Positions 44,991 through 56,224 of a stretch of 64,000 nt of DNA are shown here, one piece after another. The DNA lies in assembly GCA_014281115.1 (NCBI GenBank), contig JACONQ010000006.1, forward strand, positions 3,100,001 to 3,164,000, read 5' to 3'. Source of the DNA: Laburnicola sp. R22_1 (taxonomy: Eukaryota; Ascomycota; Dothideomycetes; Pleosporales; Didymosphaeriaceae). The translations under genes and the position numbers were made by a program. The stretch's first letter is position 1, and every line of letters starts with the position of its first letter. The notes beneath the pieces are model-generated. The model saw only the letters and a list, made by a program, of their open reading frames with translations. It had not been told where the DNA came from and did not search any database.

Positions 44991-46802
44991 AGTGTCGCTG
45001 CTCCAGCGGGAGCTAGGGGGGGAGTTGCTTGGGGGGAGCGAGGTCAGAGCCTGGATAACTCTCTACTGCAGCTCCTCAGCAATCTTGGCTTCTCAAGGGT
45101 TAGTGTAGCTCTCTACGTGTTAGTCTACCGCTACTGCGAAAGCCGTAGTAATAGTGTTCCACAGCTGGGCAATCTGCTAAGTCTCGGTGATGTGGCGTTG
45201 GACGGCATCAGAGACGCGAGGTTTAGGAGCGCCCCCACCGGGGTTCTGGCTGCTCAGAAGGGGTGCACGGTGATGCATGTCCTCCTAGGGCCGTCTTGGG
45301 GCGCGTGTATAAAGCTGCTACGGGATCTCCAGGTCTAGGGACCCTGTGTGCTGGGAGGAGGGAGACTCTACCATCCTAACAAGCTCCTTTGCGCGGTTGC
45401 GCGGAGGGCTAGGCGGACGTTAGAGGTACTCCCGGAATCAGCGCGGTGAGCTTGTTCAGTTGCTGGGATTATTAGGGTCTCTAGAGAGGATATCTAAAAA
45501 TCGAAAAGTTGGTGTTCGGGTGGTTAAATGGTGATATGCCTATTGCTTTAAAAGACTTAAGTATTATCTCCTTCTTAAAAGAGCTCGTCCAGGCCTCCTA
45601 GAATAGAGGGAAGAAGTCCCCTTTCTTAATAGGGAGGAGTCCCTAGCTCTGGTGAAGGTGATCTAATAGCTCCTTTAAGTACGCAGTTAATAGAGGCTTA
45701 AATAGAACTATATTAAGTGGCTAAAGCGTGTGAGTTAAATAAGGGGGGAAGATGGCTAGGAGTATCCTATTATAGTCGCAATAGTCGATAAAATCCATAG
45801 TAATATAAGATCTATAGCCATTAAGGATAAGTAACTAGTAAGACTGTTAAGCTTTTACCTTAGTGTAGCGATTAAACACCTGTTTAAGCCAGGCAAGGCC
45901 AATATTATTATTTGTTCAGCCTAAAGGCGATAAGGAAATGTGTACTAAGTGCTCTCCTGCCTTAATATTCTCTACCTAGCTTAATTATATAGCCTTGTTA
46001 GTAGCCTAATAGATAAGGCTTAGCGGCAAGGCTGATCTATTAGCGCAAACACACGCTAGGAGGGTAATCTATTTATAAGAGCCATCTTGGAGAGATGTTA
46101 TAACCTCCTTATTCTCCTATATTTATCTGCTAAACACTCGTTTTGATTAGCTAGTAATACTAATTAAGAAGCCTTTTTTATCCATATTATATATGTGACG
46201 AGGCTTAATGTTATATTCCTTAATTTTGGCACCTAGGAGATTAAAATACAGGCTATATTTATCCCCTAAGTTGGCTTAGTAGCGATTGCTGTCCATACTA
46301 GCTACCTATTAAGAGATTAGATAAATGTTGTGTTAGTTAATGAAGCGAGTAACCTAGCTCTCGCTCACTGGCTCCTTAGCTATTATTAACGCGAAATTTC
46401 GTATTATCTCTCTTATAGGTGGCAAGTAACGCGCTATAAGCCCTTCAATATATTGTACAAGCTCCTGCTCTTATTAGGGACTAAGTTTCTATTAGTTAAA
46501 CCCCGCAGTTGCACGCGTCGTTTGAATCGCTTGGTGCCTTCGCGACAGCGTACTTTAATTAACGCCATACTTGCTAGCGATCTTAGTATAAGAGAAAGAT
46601 TCTTCTAACCTTAGCGATTCTATTTCTTTAATTGCAGCCTTAATTGAGCTCATATTAGTGGCATTATAGCGTGTTGAAATTTGGGGTAGTTTGCGTTTAG
46701 CGGGGCGTTGACTAAATCCGGGCGTTGAGTGCACGGACACAGTATCCTTTAGCGCAGAGTTTAGGAGTTCGCAGACTATCTTAAAGTGTTTGTTAGCCCA
46801 TA

Positions 46803-48915
46803 CTGTGTCCGTGCACTCAACGCCCGGATTTAGTCAACGCCCCGCTAAACGCAAACCACCCTAAATTTCAACACGCCATAACGCCACTAATATAAGCTTA
46901 ATTAAGGCTGCAATTAAAGAAATAGAATTGCTAAGGTTAGAAGAATCTTTCTCTTATACTAAGATCGCTAGCAAGCATGGCGTTGATTAAAGTACGCTGT
47001 CGCGAAGGCACTAAGCGATTCAAACAACGCGTGCAACTGCGGGGTTTAACTAACAGAAACTTAGTCCCTAACAAGAGCAGGAGCTTGTACAATACATTAA
47101 AGGGCTTACAGCGCGTTACTTGCCACCTATAAGAGAGATAATACAAAATTTCGCGTTAATAATAGCCAAGGAGCTAGTGAGCGAGAGCTGGGTTACTCGC
47201 TTTATTAACCGATATAACATTCATCTAATCTCTTAATAGGCAGCTAGTATGGACAGCAATTGCTACCAAGCCGACTTAGGGGATAAATACAGCCTATATT
47301 TTAATCTCCTAGGTGCCAAAATTAAGGAATATAACATCGAGCCTCGTCACACGTATAATATAGATAAAAAAGGCTTCTTAATTGGTATTACTAGCCAATC
47401 AAAACGAGTGTTTAGCAGACAAATATAAGAGAATAAGGAGGTTATAGCATCTCTCTAAGATAGCTCTTATAAATAGATTACCCTCCTAGCGTGTGTTTGC
47501 GCTAATAGATTAGTCTTGTCGCTAAGCCTTATCTATTAGGCTACTAACAAGGCTATATAATTAAGCTGAGTAAAGGATATTAAGGCAGGAGAGCACTTAG
47601 TACACATTTCCTCGTCGCCTTTAGGCTAGACAAATAACAATATTAGCCTTGCCTGGCTTAAATAGGTGTTTAATCGCTACACTAAGGCAAAAGCTTAATA
47701 GTCTTACTAGTTACTTATTCTTAATAGCTATAGATCTTATGTTACTATGGATTTTATCGACTATTGCGACTGTAACAGGATACTCCTAGCCATCTTCCCC
47801 CCTCATTTAACCTACACACTTTAGCCACTTAATATAGTTCTATTTAAGCCTCTATTAACTGCGTACTTAAAGGAGCTATCAGATCACCTCTACTAGAGCC
47901 AGGGACTTCTCCCTATTAAGAAAGGGGACTTCTTCCCTCTATTCTAGGAGGCCTAGATAAGCTCTTTTAAGGAGGAGACAATACTTAAGTCTTTTAAAGC
48001 AACAGGCATATCACTATTTAACCCAGAGGTTATACTTAAAAGGTTCACTAATACTACCCTAGATAAGTAGGAATCGCAAGAGAGCTCTATGTTAGTACTT
48101 AGCGGATCTAACTAGCGTAAACTAGACCGCCTTATACAATCCGCAGTAGAAGATCAGAGTAGTAAGGACGCGTAGAAGCTTAGCCGCTCACTCCACTATA
48201 TCTTAGTTTAAAATAAGTTACTTTACCATAAGATTGCTAGGTTAAGAGAGGCTCTTACTATAAAAAAGAAGCATAAGAAGAAGGGAAAACCTCTAGATCT
48301 GCAACAACGTCAAGAGTACTATAGGGGGGCGGTTTTCTAGTTACTAAGGAAGGTTAGGGAGGCTCGCGTACGTCAGTCTGTAAAGGAACAAGAGGAGAAG
48401 GAGCAGAAGCTTTAAAAAGCTAAGAAGGCTAAGTTAAAGAAGGTAGCTAAGCTATGCAAGAAGAAAATTGCAAAGGAGAAGCGTGTGGCAAGGAAGGCAG
48501 CTAAGGTAGCTAAGGAGAAGGAGAAGGCTAAGAAGGCAGCAGAGCGTGCTTGCTAGAGAGAAGCTTGCGACGATGCAAAAGCTCTACAATCTACCTAAAA
48601 GGGTAAGAGAAAGGCCTTGCAGCTATCTATATAGAGCAACAAGCGTTAGAAACGCGTAGTTAATACTATAACTACTTAGGAGGCTTTAGGTGCTGCATTA
48701 GTAGCTCTACCTAAGACCACGTGGCATGGCCGCAACGTTAAGCTTCTAAGTAAATATAAGTAGCATAGGTGAATCGCAAGCATTAAAATAGTACTCTACT
48801 ACAAAATCTCGTAATAATAGCGATTTTGTGTGGCTCTGCAGCCTTATTTTAGTTAAGCTGCTATGGTGTTCAGCGGGGCGTTGACTGAATCCGGGCGTTG
48901 AGTGCACGGACACAG
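46803..48915 (+). mobile_element. Pogo/Fot1-like family A copy 3
   Basis: 2113 bp, the same length as copy 1, with TA at 46801-46802 and 48916-48917 and matching inverted repeats. It lies 60 bp from copy 2 in opposite orientation. The transposase ATG is now ATA, D1 reads YNIDKKGF, and nearly all CAG/CAA/TGG codons became stops, so it is more heavily mutated than copy 1. Confidence 0.92.
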
Positions 48916-48994
48916 TAGTTCTGCTATTATATTATCGCGCGCGGTCTTGTATGCTTCTGTCTGTGATGCTGGGTTAAATAACGGCAGGTACCTA

Positions 48995-50780
48995 AGCTCG
49001 CGCACAAGGAACTCGCGCACCCCTAGTACTCGCGCACCCCACCAAATCGCGCACCTGCACAAAAAAGACGCGTATTTTATTAACGCCTATTCTAATTGCC
49101 ACTCTATGCACATAGATTGAAAGGTAGTATTAGGCGCTGCCCTCCCTGTAGCTACAGCACGCCTCTGAGCTCTAGGCCTAGAGCTCTGAGCTTCTGCAGC
49201 AGCAGCTTGATCAACTGTACGCTTGATACTCTCAATATTAGCAAATCTTTGGTTGTAATCTACAGTGATTCGTTTCCGCTTTTTCTGAGAGCTAGTAGCC
49301 TCTAGTTGATACTGTAGGCGAGAGATTATTGATTCCTGCTTTGCTGCTCGACTATTGCTAATAGCTATTGCCTTGCTCATTTTTGGAATGCCTGGCGCGT
49401 AGGTTTTAATAGCTCTTGTGACCTCTTAATATGTTTCTGAGTTGCGTACACGTCCTGAGGTTTCTGAGGGGTGCGATAGAGCGTATTGATCGCGTTGAGG
49501 TCCTGAGGTAGGCGTGGCGGCGTTGCTGGCCTGCCTATAACCTGTGAGGATAGAAGTACCTGATTAGGGTTATAGGGAACAAGACCAGCAGCGCGCCAGC
49601 CAGCCCGAATCACCCTCTCTGAGAGGCCTTCCTCTCTGGCTAGGTGGTAGTAGCTAATAAAGCGCGCCTTCTTAATAGGCGCGGCGTCGTTGAGGCTCGC
49701 CAGGTCGCGTATGTGATTTTTATAGTTCGACTTAATAACCGAGAACCCTGATAGATCTAGCGGCTGTAGGAGGTGTGTTGAATGAGCTGGTAGAAATAGA
49801 AGCTCTACTCGAGCCTGCTTGCAAGCCCAGAGGAACTCAATATTCACATGGCTACTATGCGCGTCGCAGAGGAGTAGCCGGTATTGGCTACCCTTAGGCG
49901 CTGATTCTGGTAGAAAGAGCCGGCGCAACCACTTAAGGCCTATCTCCTGCGAGGTCCACCCATTCTCTGAGGTTGTATAGAGCCAATTTGGTATAGATGC
50001 TGGAAACCAGGTTGTTTGTAGGCTCTGGCCTTTGAAAATAACAGCGCAGGGCAGCTTCTGCCCTGTAGCTGATACAGCCTTAATTATTGAGACCCACTCG
50101 CGATTCTCTGGCGACTTGATGTAAGCCTTTCTTTTTTGGCTATTTGCGAGCACCCTGGAGTTGGTACCTACACTAAGGGCAATACCAGTCTTATTAATAT
50201 TCCAGATATTCTCTGCCTGTATGCCTAGCCTGATTCTGACGCGCTCAAATAGCTCAAGAAACGCGTTGATTTGTTCTGGTGTAGCTGCCTCAGCGCGGCT
50301 TGTATCTAGCTTTCTCCCTATAACAGAAGCAACGCGTGGGTTGCGCTGTATAAAGTGTTGCATCCACCTTTTGCCTAGAGGCTCTACGTCGCCGTTCATA
50401 CGGAGAATTCGGGTCGCCATTTCTCGAGCGCGCGCGTGCGAGGGAGGGTAGCCATTGGTATCCTGCTCAAGAATCCACTCTACTAGGAAGCTTTCTTGAT
50501 CCGGTGTCAATCGCTGCTGGTTGGCGTGGCTGGCGCGTCTGTTCGCCATGCCACCTAGTCGATCGCGTAGGGTGGAGGGAGGAACACCGTAGGCCTTTGC
50601 GGCGGCTCGTTGGCTTGTAAAAACGCCAGCATTGTATTGCGCGATAGCAAATTGTATACTCTGCTCGCGTATATCCATATTGAACAAGAAGTGTTGATAA
50701 AATACGCGTCTTTGTGAGGGGGCGCGATTTGGTGGGGGTGCGCGAGAACTAGGGGTGCGCGAGTTCCTTGTGCGCGAGCT
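48995..50780 (-). mobile_element. Pogo-like DNA transposon, family D, lightly mutated
   Basis: 1786 bp bounded by AGCTCGCGCAC / GTGCGCGAGCT ends and TA (48993-48994, 50781-50782). Each inverted repeat contains the nonamer CTCGCGCAC three times within the first 45 bp, a likely transposase-binding array. Unlike its RIP-damaged neighbours it keeps a nearly full transposase frame. Confidence 0.92.
49087..50678 (-). pseudogene. Family D transposase, one frameshift and a lost catalytic Asp
   Basis: From the ATG at 50678 (MDIREQSIQFAIAQYNAG) a 433-codon frame runs to 49377. It has a psq-like HTH (SQRAAAKAYGVPPSTLRDR), a CENP-B-type domain (KRWMQHFIQRNP) and the DDE_1 core. D1 should lie in the WNxDETG block but reads WNINKTGIAL (Asn162). 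D2 is Asp272 in LLLCDAHSSH and the third Asp lies in LLQPLDLSGF, 36 residues on. After FQK the stop TGA overlaps the ATG of a further 97-codon frame (49380-49087) in the next phase, which carries the usual coiled, basic tail (RLQYQLEATSSQKKRKR). A one-base slip in the A5 run at the junction explains the split. Confidence 0.85.
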
Positions 50781-50782
50781 TA

Positions 50783-51094
50783 TTAATTTTGTTAGTCGCA
50801 CATTTCACTGTGTTGTGTTATACTCCTGTCTTTTGTCTAACGAGCTAGAAACCTTTTACAATCACATTCTTTAGCGTCTATTGCGGATACTTTGTAGCAG
50901 TCTCCTCGCACTATTTTATGTCTAGCTAATCTTTAGTCGCCCCCATTATAGTTGTATTTGTATACGCGGCATAGATACAAGTAAGGTTGTATACGTATAA
51001 TCGCATGGCGTGGAGGGATCGGTCCTAGGTTGCTATTGTTAGTAGCTATTAGTAGTTGCTCGACTCTGCCAGTGCCTTGGCTGTATGACTTACC
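50783..51094. other. 5' segment of the helicase-like gene and its upstream DNA
   Basis: 50783-50946 is coding remnant of the split helicase-like gene (minus). 50947-51094 is its upstream flank with no gene seen; the tail-to-tail family B pair landed here. Confidence 0.4.
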
Positions 51095-51096
51095 TA

Positions 51097-53206
51097 CTGT
51101 GCATGGACGCGTAACGCCCGCTGAACACCAAAACCCTAGACGAAACCCAAACTTTAACACCTCATAACTTCACCACTATGGCTCTAATCGATAATACGAT
51201 TGCAGCAATCGAAGCGCTCGAACTAGGAGAACAGTTCTTATACTAGATAATTGCTAACTAGTTCTATGTGAACTAAAGTACACTAAGCCAAAGACACCAA
51301 GGCTGTTAGCGCCCACAGGCAGCCAAAGAACGCGATTAATAAAACCTTAGCTAATAATAAGAGTTAGAGCTCGTACACTATATTAAAGACCTTATAAAAA
51401 GAGGGCTGCCTCCTATAAGAGAGATGATACAAAATTTCGCATCCTAGATAGCCAATAAGCGCGTGAGCGAGAGGTGGGTAACGCGCTTTCTTGACCGACA
51501 CGGCCACTATCTTATCTTAAAATGGACATTTGGAATTAACTCCCTCCGCCACAACGCTAATTTAAACGTTAAGTATAAGCTATACTTTAACTTGCTATAT
51601 TAGAAGATAAAGTAGTATGATATATAGCTACGCTACACCTATAATATAGATAAGAAGGGCTTTATAATAGATATAATAGAACGCTTAAAATAAGTGTTTA
51701 GCTATTAGATATAGGAGCGTAAAGAGGTGCAAGCATCACTCTAAGATAGTTCTTAAGAATAGATTACCCTCTTAGCAGCCGTCTGCGCTAATAGGAAGGC
51801 TCTACTACTAGGTCTTATCTATTAGTTAGCGAATAGCTTACTATAGGCAGCTTGGATAAACGCTATGAAAGCTGGGCAATATAACGTCTTTGTGGCTTTA
51901 TTGCCATCTGGATAGACAAATAATAATATTAGTTTAGCGTGGCTAGAGTAGGTCTTTAATTACTGCACGAAGCAGAAAGCGTGTTATAGAAAAGACTGGC
52001 GTTTTCTTTTACTTAATAGCTATAGTAGTTACTTTATAAAGAAGTTTATTAACTACTATAACTTCTATTATATACTCCTAGCTATATTTCCCTCTTACTC
52101 TACCTATATACTTTAACCTCTTAACGTTGTTATGTTTAAACCTCTCTCTACTGCCTACTCTAAGAAGCTCTCTACCCACCTTTAGAGGAGCCAAGGGCTA
52201 GTACTAGTTAAGAAGGAAGACTTCTTCCCGCTATTCTGGGGAGCGTGGAAGACCTTCTTTAAGATAGAGACTATCCTTAAGTCCTTTAAAGCTGCTAGTA
52301 TATGGCCTATAGACCTAGAGGTTATACTTAAACACTTTGCGAATAATGTCTTAGAGCAGTAAAATAATAGTAAAGGATGGTCCTTAGTGCTTACTAACAA
52401 TAACTAGCGCTAGATAGAGCGTCTTATACGCTCTATAGTAAAGGATATCACTATAGAAGAGTTAAAGTCGCTCTTCTAAACGCTCTATAGACTCTAAGTA
52501 TAAAACGAGCTGCTACACTATAAGAACAATGGCTTAAGGGAGGCTCTTACTACTAAAAAAAGCATAAGAAGTGCGACAAATCTCTTAACTTGCAGTAGTG
52601 CTAGGAGTCCTATAGTAGTGCTGTCTTCTAGTCTCTGCGCAAGATTAGAGAGGCACATATATAAGAGATAGTAAAGTAGAGGGAAGAGTATAATAGGCAG
52701 CTTGCAAAGGCTAATAGGAAGAAGCTTTAAGCTCATGCTAAGCTACTCTAAGAGTAGAAGGTAGAGGAGAGGCGTGTGGCGAGAGAGGCAGCCAAGGTGA
52801 TAAGGGAGGAGGAGAAGGCTAACAAGGCAGCTAAATGCGAGCGCTAGAAAGTAGCTCGCAACGCTAAAAAAGCTATATAACTATCCTAAAAGGGCAAGCG
52901 TAAGGCCTTAAAAGCCTCTACTTAAGCCAATAAGTGTTAGAAATAACATAGTGCTAGTGCAGCTACTAAGGAGGCATTATAGGCTATACTAGCTATCCTA
53001 GCTTTTATTACCCACTGCAGCCGCAACGTTATACTTCCTAGTAGATTTAGATAGTACAAATTAATTGTAAGCATCTAATTACTACTACTCTATAAAATCT
53101 TATAATAATAACTATTATAAATGGCTTAATAACTTTATCTTTAAAGTGGTAAGTATATTATTTATAGATTATTGCGCGACGTGGGTTGCTACGCGCATAG
53201 GCATAG
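51097..53206 (+). mobile_element. Pogo/Fot1-like family B copy 1
   Basis: 2110 bp. Left end CTGTGCATGGACGCGTAACG; right end, inverted, CTATGCCTATGCGCGTAGCA. TA at 51095-51096 and 53207-53208. Transposase layout and the C-terminal motif are related to family A, but the inverted repeats differ. Confidence 0.85.
51178..53054 (+). pseudogene. Family B transposase, heavily RIP-damaged
   Basis: The ATG at 51178 starts MALIDNTIAAIEALELGEQF, aligned to the family A start. The catalytic part is recognisable only in pieces (YNIDKKGFIID near 51640, WIDRHGHYLILKW near 51490), and the basic C-terminus ends in NVILPSRFR. Stops occur every few codons. Confidence 0.75.
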
Positions 53207-54309
53207 TAGTCTTACTATGCACAGACGCGCAACGCCTAGGGACGCGCAACGCTCGCTAAATAACATACTTACTATTTTAAAGATAAGGTTATTAAGCTAT
53301 TTATAATAGCTATTATTATAAGATCTTTTAGTAGAGTAATAAAGTAACGCTTACGATTAATTTATACTATTTATATTTACGCAGAAGGTTAATAGTGCGG
53401 CCATAAGAGTTAACTTTAGGTGGAGCAGCTAGTGCAGCTTCTAGAGACACCACAATAGCTGTAGAGCCGCCACTGCGTCTCTGGCGCTTATACTTTAATA
53501 GAGGAGGACCTGAAGTTTTGCGCTTACTCTTTTAGATAGTTTAAAATGCTCTTTTGGTGTTTTAGGCTTTAATTTAAGCAGCGCGCGCGGCCTCTTTCTT
53601 GGCCTTCTTCCTCTCCCTCACTACCTTGGCTGCCTCTCTCGCCACACGTCTCTCCTAAGCCTGCTGCTCTCTATAGAGCTTAGTAGCAGTAGTGAGTTTC
53701 TTTCTATTAGCCTTGGCAAGCTGCTCCTTATGCTCCTCTCTTTGCTTTACTGTCTCTTGTGCTTGTGCCTCTCTAATCTTACGCGGAGACTAGAAGACAG
53801 CTCCTCTATAATACTCCTCTTGCTGCTATAAGTTAAGAGGTTTGCCACACTTCTTATGCTTCTCCTTAGTAGTAAGCGCCTCTCTTAGCCTGTTGTTCTT
53901 ATGGTATAGTAGCTTGTTTTGGACCTAGAGTTAGTAGAGAGAGAGACTTAGCTGCTTTAACTCCTTTGCGCCTTTTATCTTTTATAGCAGAGCGTATAAG
54001 ACGGTCTATCTAACGCCAGTCGCTCTCCTTAAGAGCTGAATAACCTGCTTTATCTTTATCCTGCTCCTTAGACTCCTCCTAGGTAAAGCGTTTAAGTATA
54101 ACCTCTGGATCTATAGGCCATATACTAGTAGCTTTAAACAACTTAAGGATAGTCTCTATCTTAAAGGAGGACTCCCACGCTCTCTAGAATAGTGGAAAGA
54201 AGTCTCCCTTCTTAACTAGTACTAGCCCTTGGCTCCTCTGAAGGTGGGTGGACAGCTCCTTAGAGTAGGCGGTGGAGAGAGGTTTAAACAGGACTACGTT
54301 AAAAGGATA

Positions 54310-56224
54310 AGCCAGGGGTCCTAGTTTCCGACACCCCCGTGTTTCGGACAGCCCCACAACCGCGCCTCCTCATTATGCACTACAACCGAATATAAGTTCT
54401 TAAAAATTCAATTCTTTATTAATTTCAATTCATCTTTTTACATTATTTTTTCTGTCTTCTAATAGCTAGATATATAGAGGGCGACGTCTAAAATGCACTT
54501 GCAGACCTCGAATCTGGGGTCGCTTTGGCCACTGCTGCTGCTTGGCATGGGATACCATGGAACACTCTTTGCGGCCACTTTAATAGTGCCCAACCTCACC
54601 AACACGCTCACAACGGTGAACAGCGGCTTACAACTGTTTAAGAAGAGCATCTAGAGCACTGGATTCTCCAGCAGGAGGCCCTTGGTTACGCGCCAACGCA
54701 TGCGCAAGTGCGAGCCATCGCAACTGGCGTGCTCAAGCAAGAGGGTGACCACAGGAACCTAGGGAGGAAGTGGTCTAATTACTTTTTGCGGCGCCACCTG
54801 GCTATTAAGACAAAGTTAGGCCGCTAGACTAACTGGGAACGCATAAATGCAGCTACTCCAGATAATATCAGGCACTTGTTCGACCTGTACGGGACCGTGA
54901 GCTGGATTCCCCCCCGACGGAGGTACAACGCCGACGAGGGCGGCATTATGGAAGGCCAGGGTATTAATGGGCTTGTTATTGGCTCCTCGCAGGAAAATCC
55001 GAACTCTGTACTGGTTAAGACAGTAAATGCCCGTACTTGGACCTCTGTAATAGAGTGTATCTCCGCGCTTGGTGTCGCTCTAGACCCCCTTGTTATCTTC
55101 AAGGCCAAAAGCATCTAGGAGCAGTGGTTTAAGCGGGAGTTTTTAGCTCGACATCCTAGCTGGCATGTTACCTTCTCGCAAAATAGATGGACGAGCAACG
55201 AAATTGCTGTTGAGTGGCTGGAGAAGGTGTTCTTGCCCCAGACTGAGCCTGACGATCTATCCGAGGCACGGTTGCTTATTGTTGACGGTTATGGCAGTCA
55301 TACCTTGGACGAATTTATGACTACATGTTACCTAAATAATGTTTACTTGCTCTTTTTGCCTGCCTATACTTTACATATACTCTAGCCTTTAGATTTTAGT
55401 TGTTTCTCAAGTCTAAAGGCAGCGTATTGGCGGTTCCTCAGCGAGCATACAGCTCTGACAGATGTAACGAAGGTTGGGAAGGCTAGATTTCTTGAATTTT
55501 ATGCAGAAGCGCGTAAAATCGGTCTTCGAGAGCAGTGCGTACGAGCTGGGTGGAAGGCGACAGGGCTGTATCCTAAGAGCGTGGATAAGCCCTTGGGTTC
55601 TCGGTGGGTCGTAGTGCGCCAACGGCCGTTGACACCCCCCTCTTCTACCATAGATATTAGGACGCCAAAACGCGGTGGCGACATTGTGAAGCTATTTTCT
55701 AGGAAGAACAGCTCTCCAGTTACACGACGATATATTTGGCTTGCTGCTATAGCGCTAGACTGTATTGCAATAGAGGTCTCTATAAAGGATTGTGAGATTG
55801 CTTCCTTGCGCGAGCATATTAAGCAAGCAAATCCGCCAAAACGCCGCAAAGTCGCAATTAATCCAAATAATTGCTTCGCGAGTCTTGCAGAGGTTCTCTC
55901 TTAGACTAATTAGGAGCCCTCCTAACATGTTTGTAAGGCGAGAAGCCCAACGTAGGAGGTAGAGGAGAGTTGCTCTAAGGAGGAAGCGGAGTAGGCATTA
56001 GTTCGACGTTTGGCACGGGATCGACGACTAAGACAACGGTATCTTGCCCGTAATTTAAGTGTAGACGAAGAAAGCGATTAAAGCTCTTTAAATGCAGTTT
56101 ATTTTGTGTTTTTAGAGATTTATTTGACAAAGTTGTGAACACATTCGTAACTAGGGTGGTGACGGCGGCGGGGCTTTGTAGGGTGTCGGAAACACGGGGC
56201 TGTCGGAAACTAGGACCCTTGGCT
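54310..56224 (+). mobile_element. Pogo-like DNA transposon, family E, lightly mutated
   Basis: 1915 bp with inverted ends AGCCAGGGGTCCTAGTTTCC and AGCCAAGGGTCCTAGTTTCC, and TA at 54308-54309 and 56225-56226. It sits inside family B copy 2. Its terminal repeat contains GTGTTTCGGACAG / GTTTCCGACA, so each end carries two copies of a TTTCCGACA-type motif. Confidence 0.92.
54700..56081 (+). pseudogene. Family E transposase (DDE_1), a few stops
   Basis: One phase carries the protein: RNLGRKWSNYFLRRHLAIK (CENP-B-like), then INAATPDNIRHLFDLYGTV, the D1 block RYNADEGGIMEG near 54930, then LLIVDGYGSHTLDEFM near 55268 (D2) and LFLPAYTLHIL...PLDFS near 55360 (third Asp). It ends near SVDEESD at 56081. 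Stops at 55116, 55382 and several after 55900 fit CAG-to-TAG changes. Damage is far lighter than in the host element. Confidence 0.8.

Larger units (their letters stand above)
39507..45521 (-). mobile_element. Tad1-like non-LTR retrotransposon (LINE), full length, RIP-damaged
   Basis: 6015 bp inserted in family A copy 2 and flanked by an 11-bp direct repeat GGTTAAATGGT (39496-39506 and 45522-45532). The minus-strand 3' end finishes in a short ACCA repeat tail instead of poly(A). It has two reading units: ORF1 with CCHC knuckles, then ORF2 with APE endonuclease, RT and RNase H. Its stop codons are mostly TAG/TAA/TGA at Trp or Gln positions, but fewer than in the surrounding transposon. Confidence 0.88.
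38603..46742 (-). mobile_element. Pogo/Fot1-like family A copy 2, interrupted by a LINE
   Basis: Same inverted repeats as copy 1, with TA at 38601-38602 and 46743-46744. Orientation is minus. Without the inserted LINE and its duplicated target it is about 2114 bp. Transposase remnants are at 38700-39495 (basic C-terminal coil) and 45533-46700 (N-terminal and catalytic part). CpA sites are strongly depleted and the start codon region is damaged. Confidence 0.9.
34850..50946 (-). pseudogene. Large helicase-like gene split by three TA-target transposon insertions
   Basis: Coding segments on the minus strand are 50946-50783, 48992-48918, 46800-46745 and 38600-34850. Joined with a single TA at each junction, they stay in one phase. 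It starts at an ATG (MGATKD) and runs through LVRQKTG, NRYLPLFNPASQTEAYKTAR, NIIAELWANKHFKIVCELL and RTRVYCKATSQQL. Near the 3' end (35118-35312) ALIYSRISFPK...AFNSVNSLLRIIIIT...GINLIDANYIIM resembles the C-terminal lobe of SF2/SNF2-type helicases. ATPase motifs of the N-terminal lobe were not found. Intervening stops are TAG/TAA at likely Gln and Trp codons. A sister copy lies at 62020-64000. Whether this is a host gene family or part of a large mobile element is open. Confidence 0.5.

Noticed and set aside
49377..49380. Programmed translational coupling (ATGA overlap) in family D
   Set aside because: Related transposases carry the coiled tail in the same protein, so a one-base slip in the A5 run is simpler.
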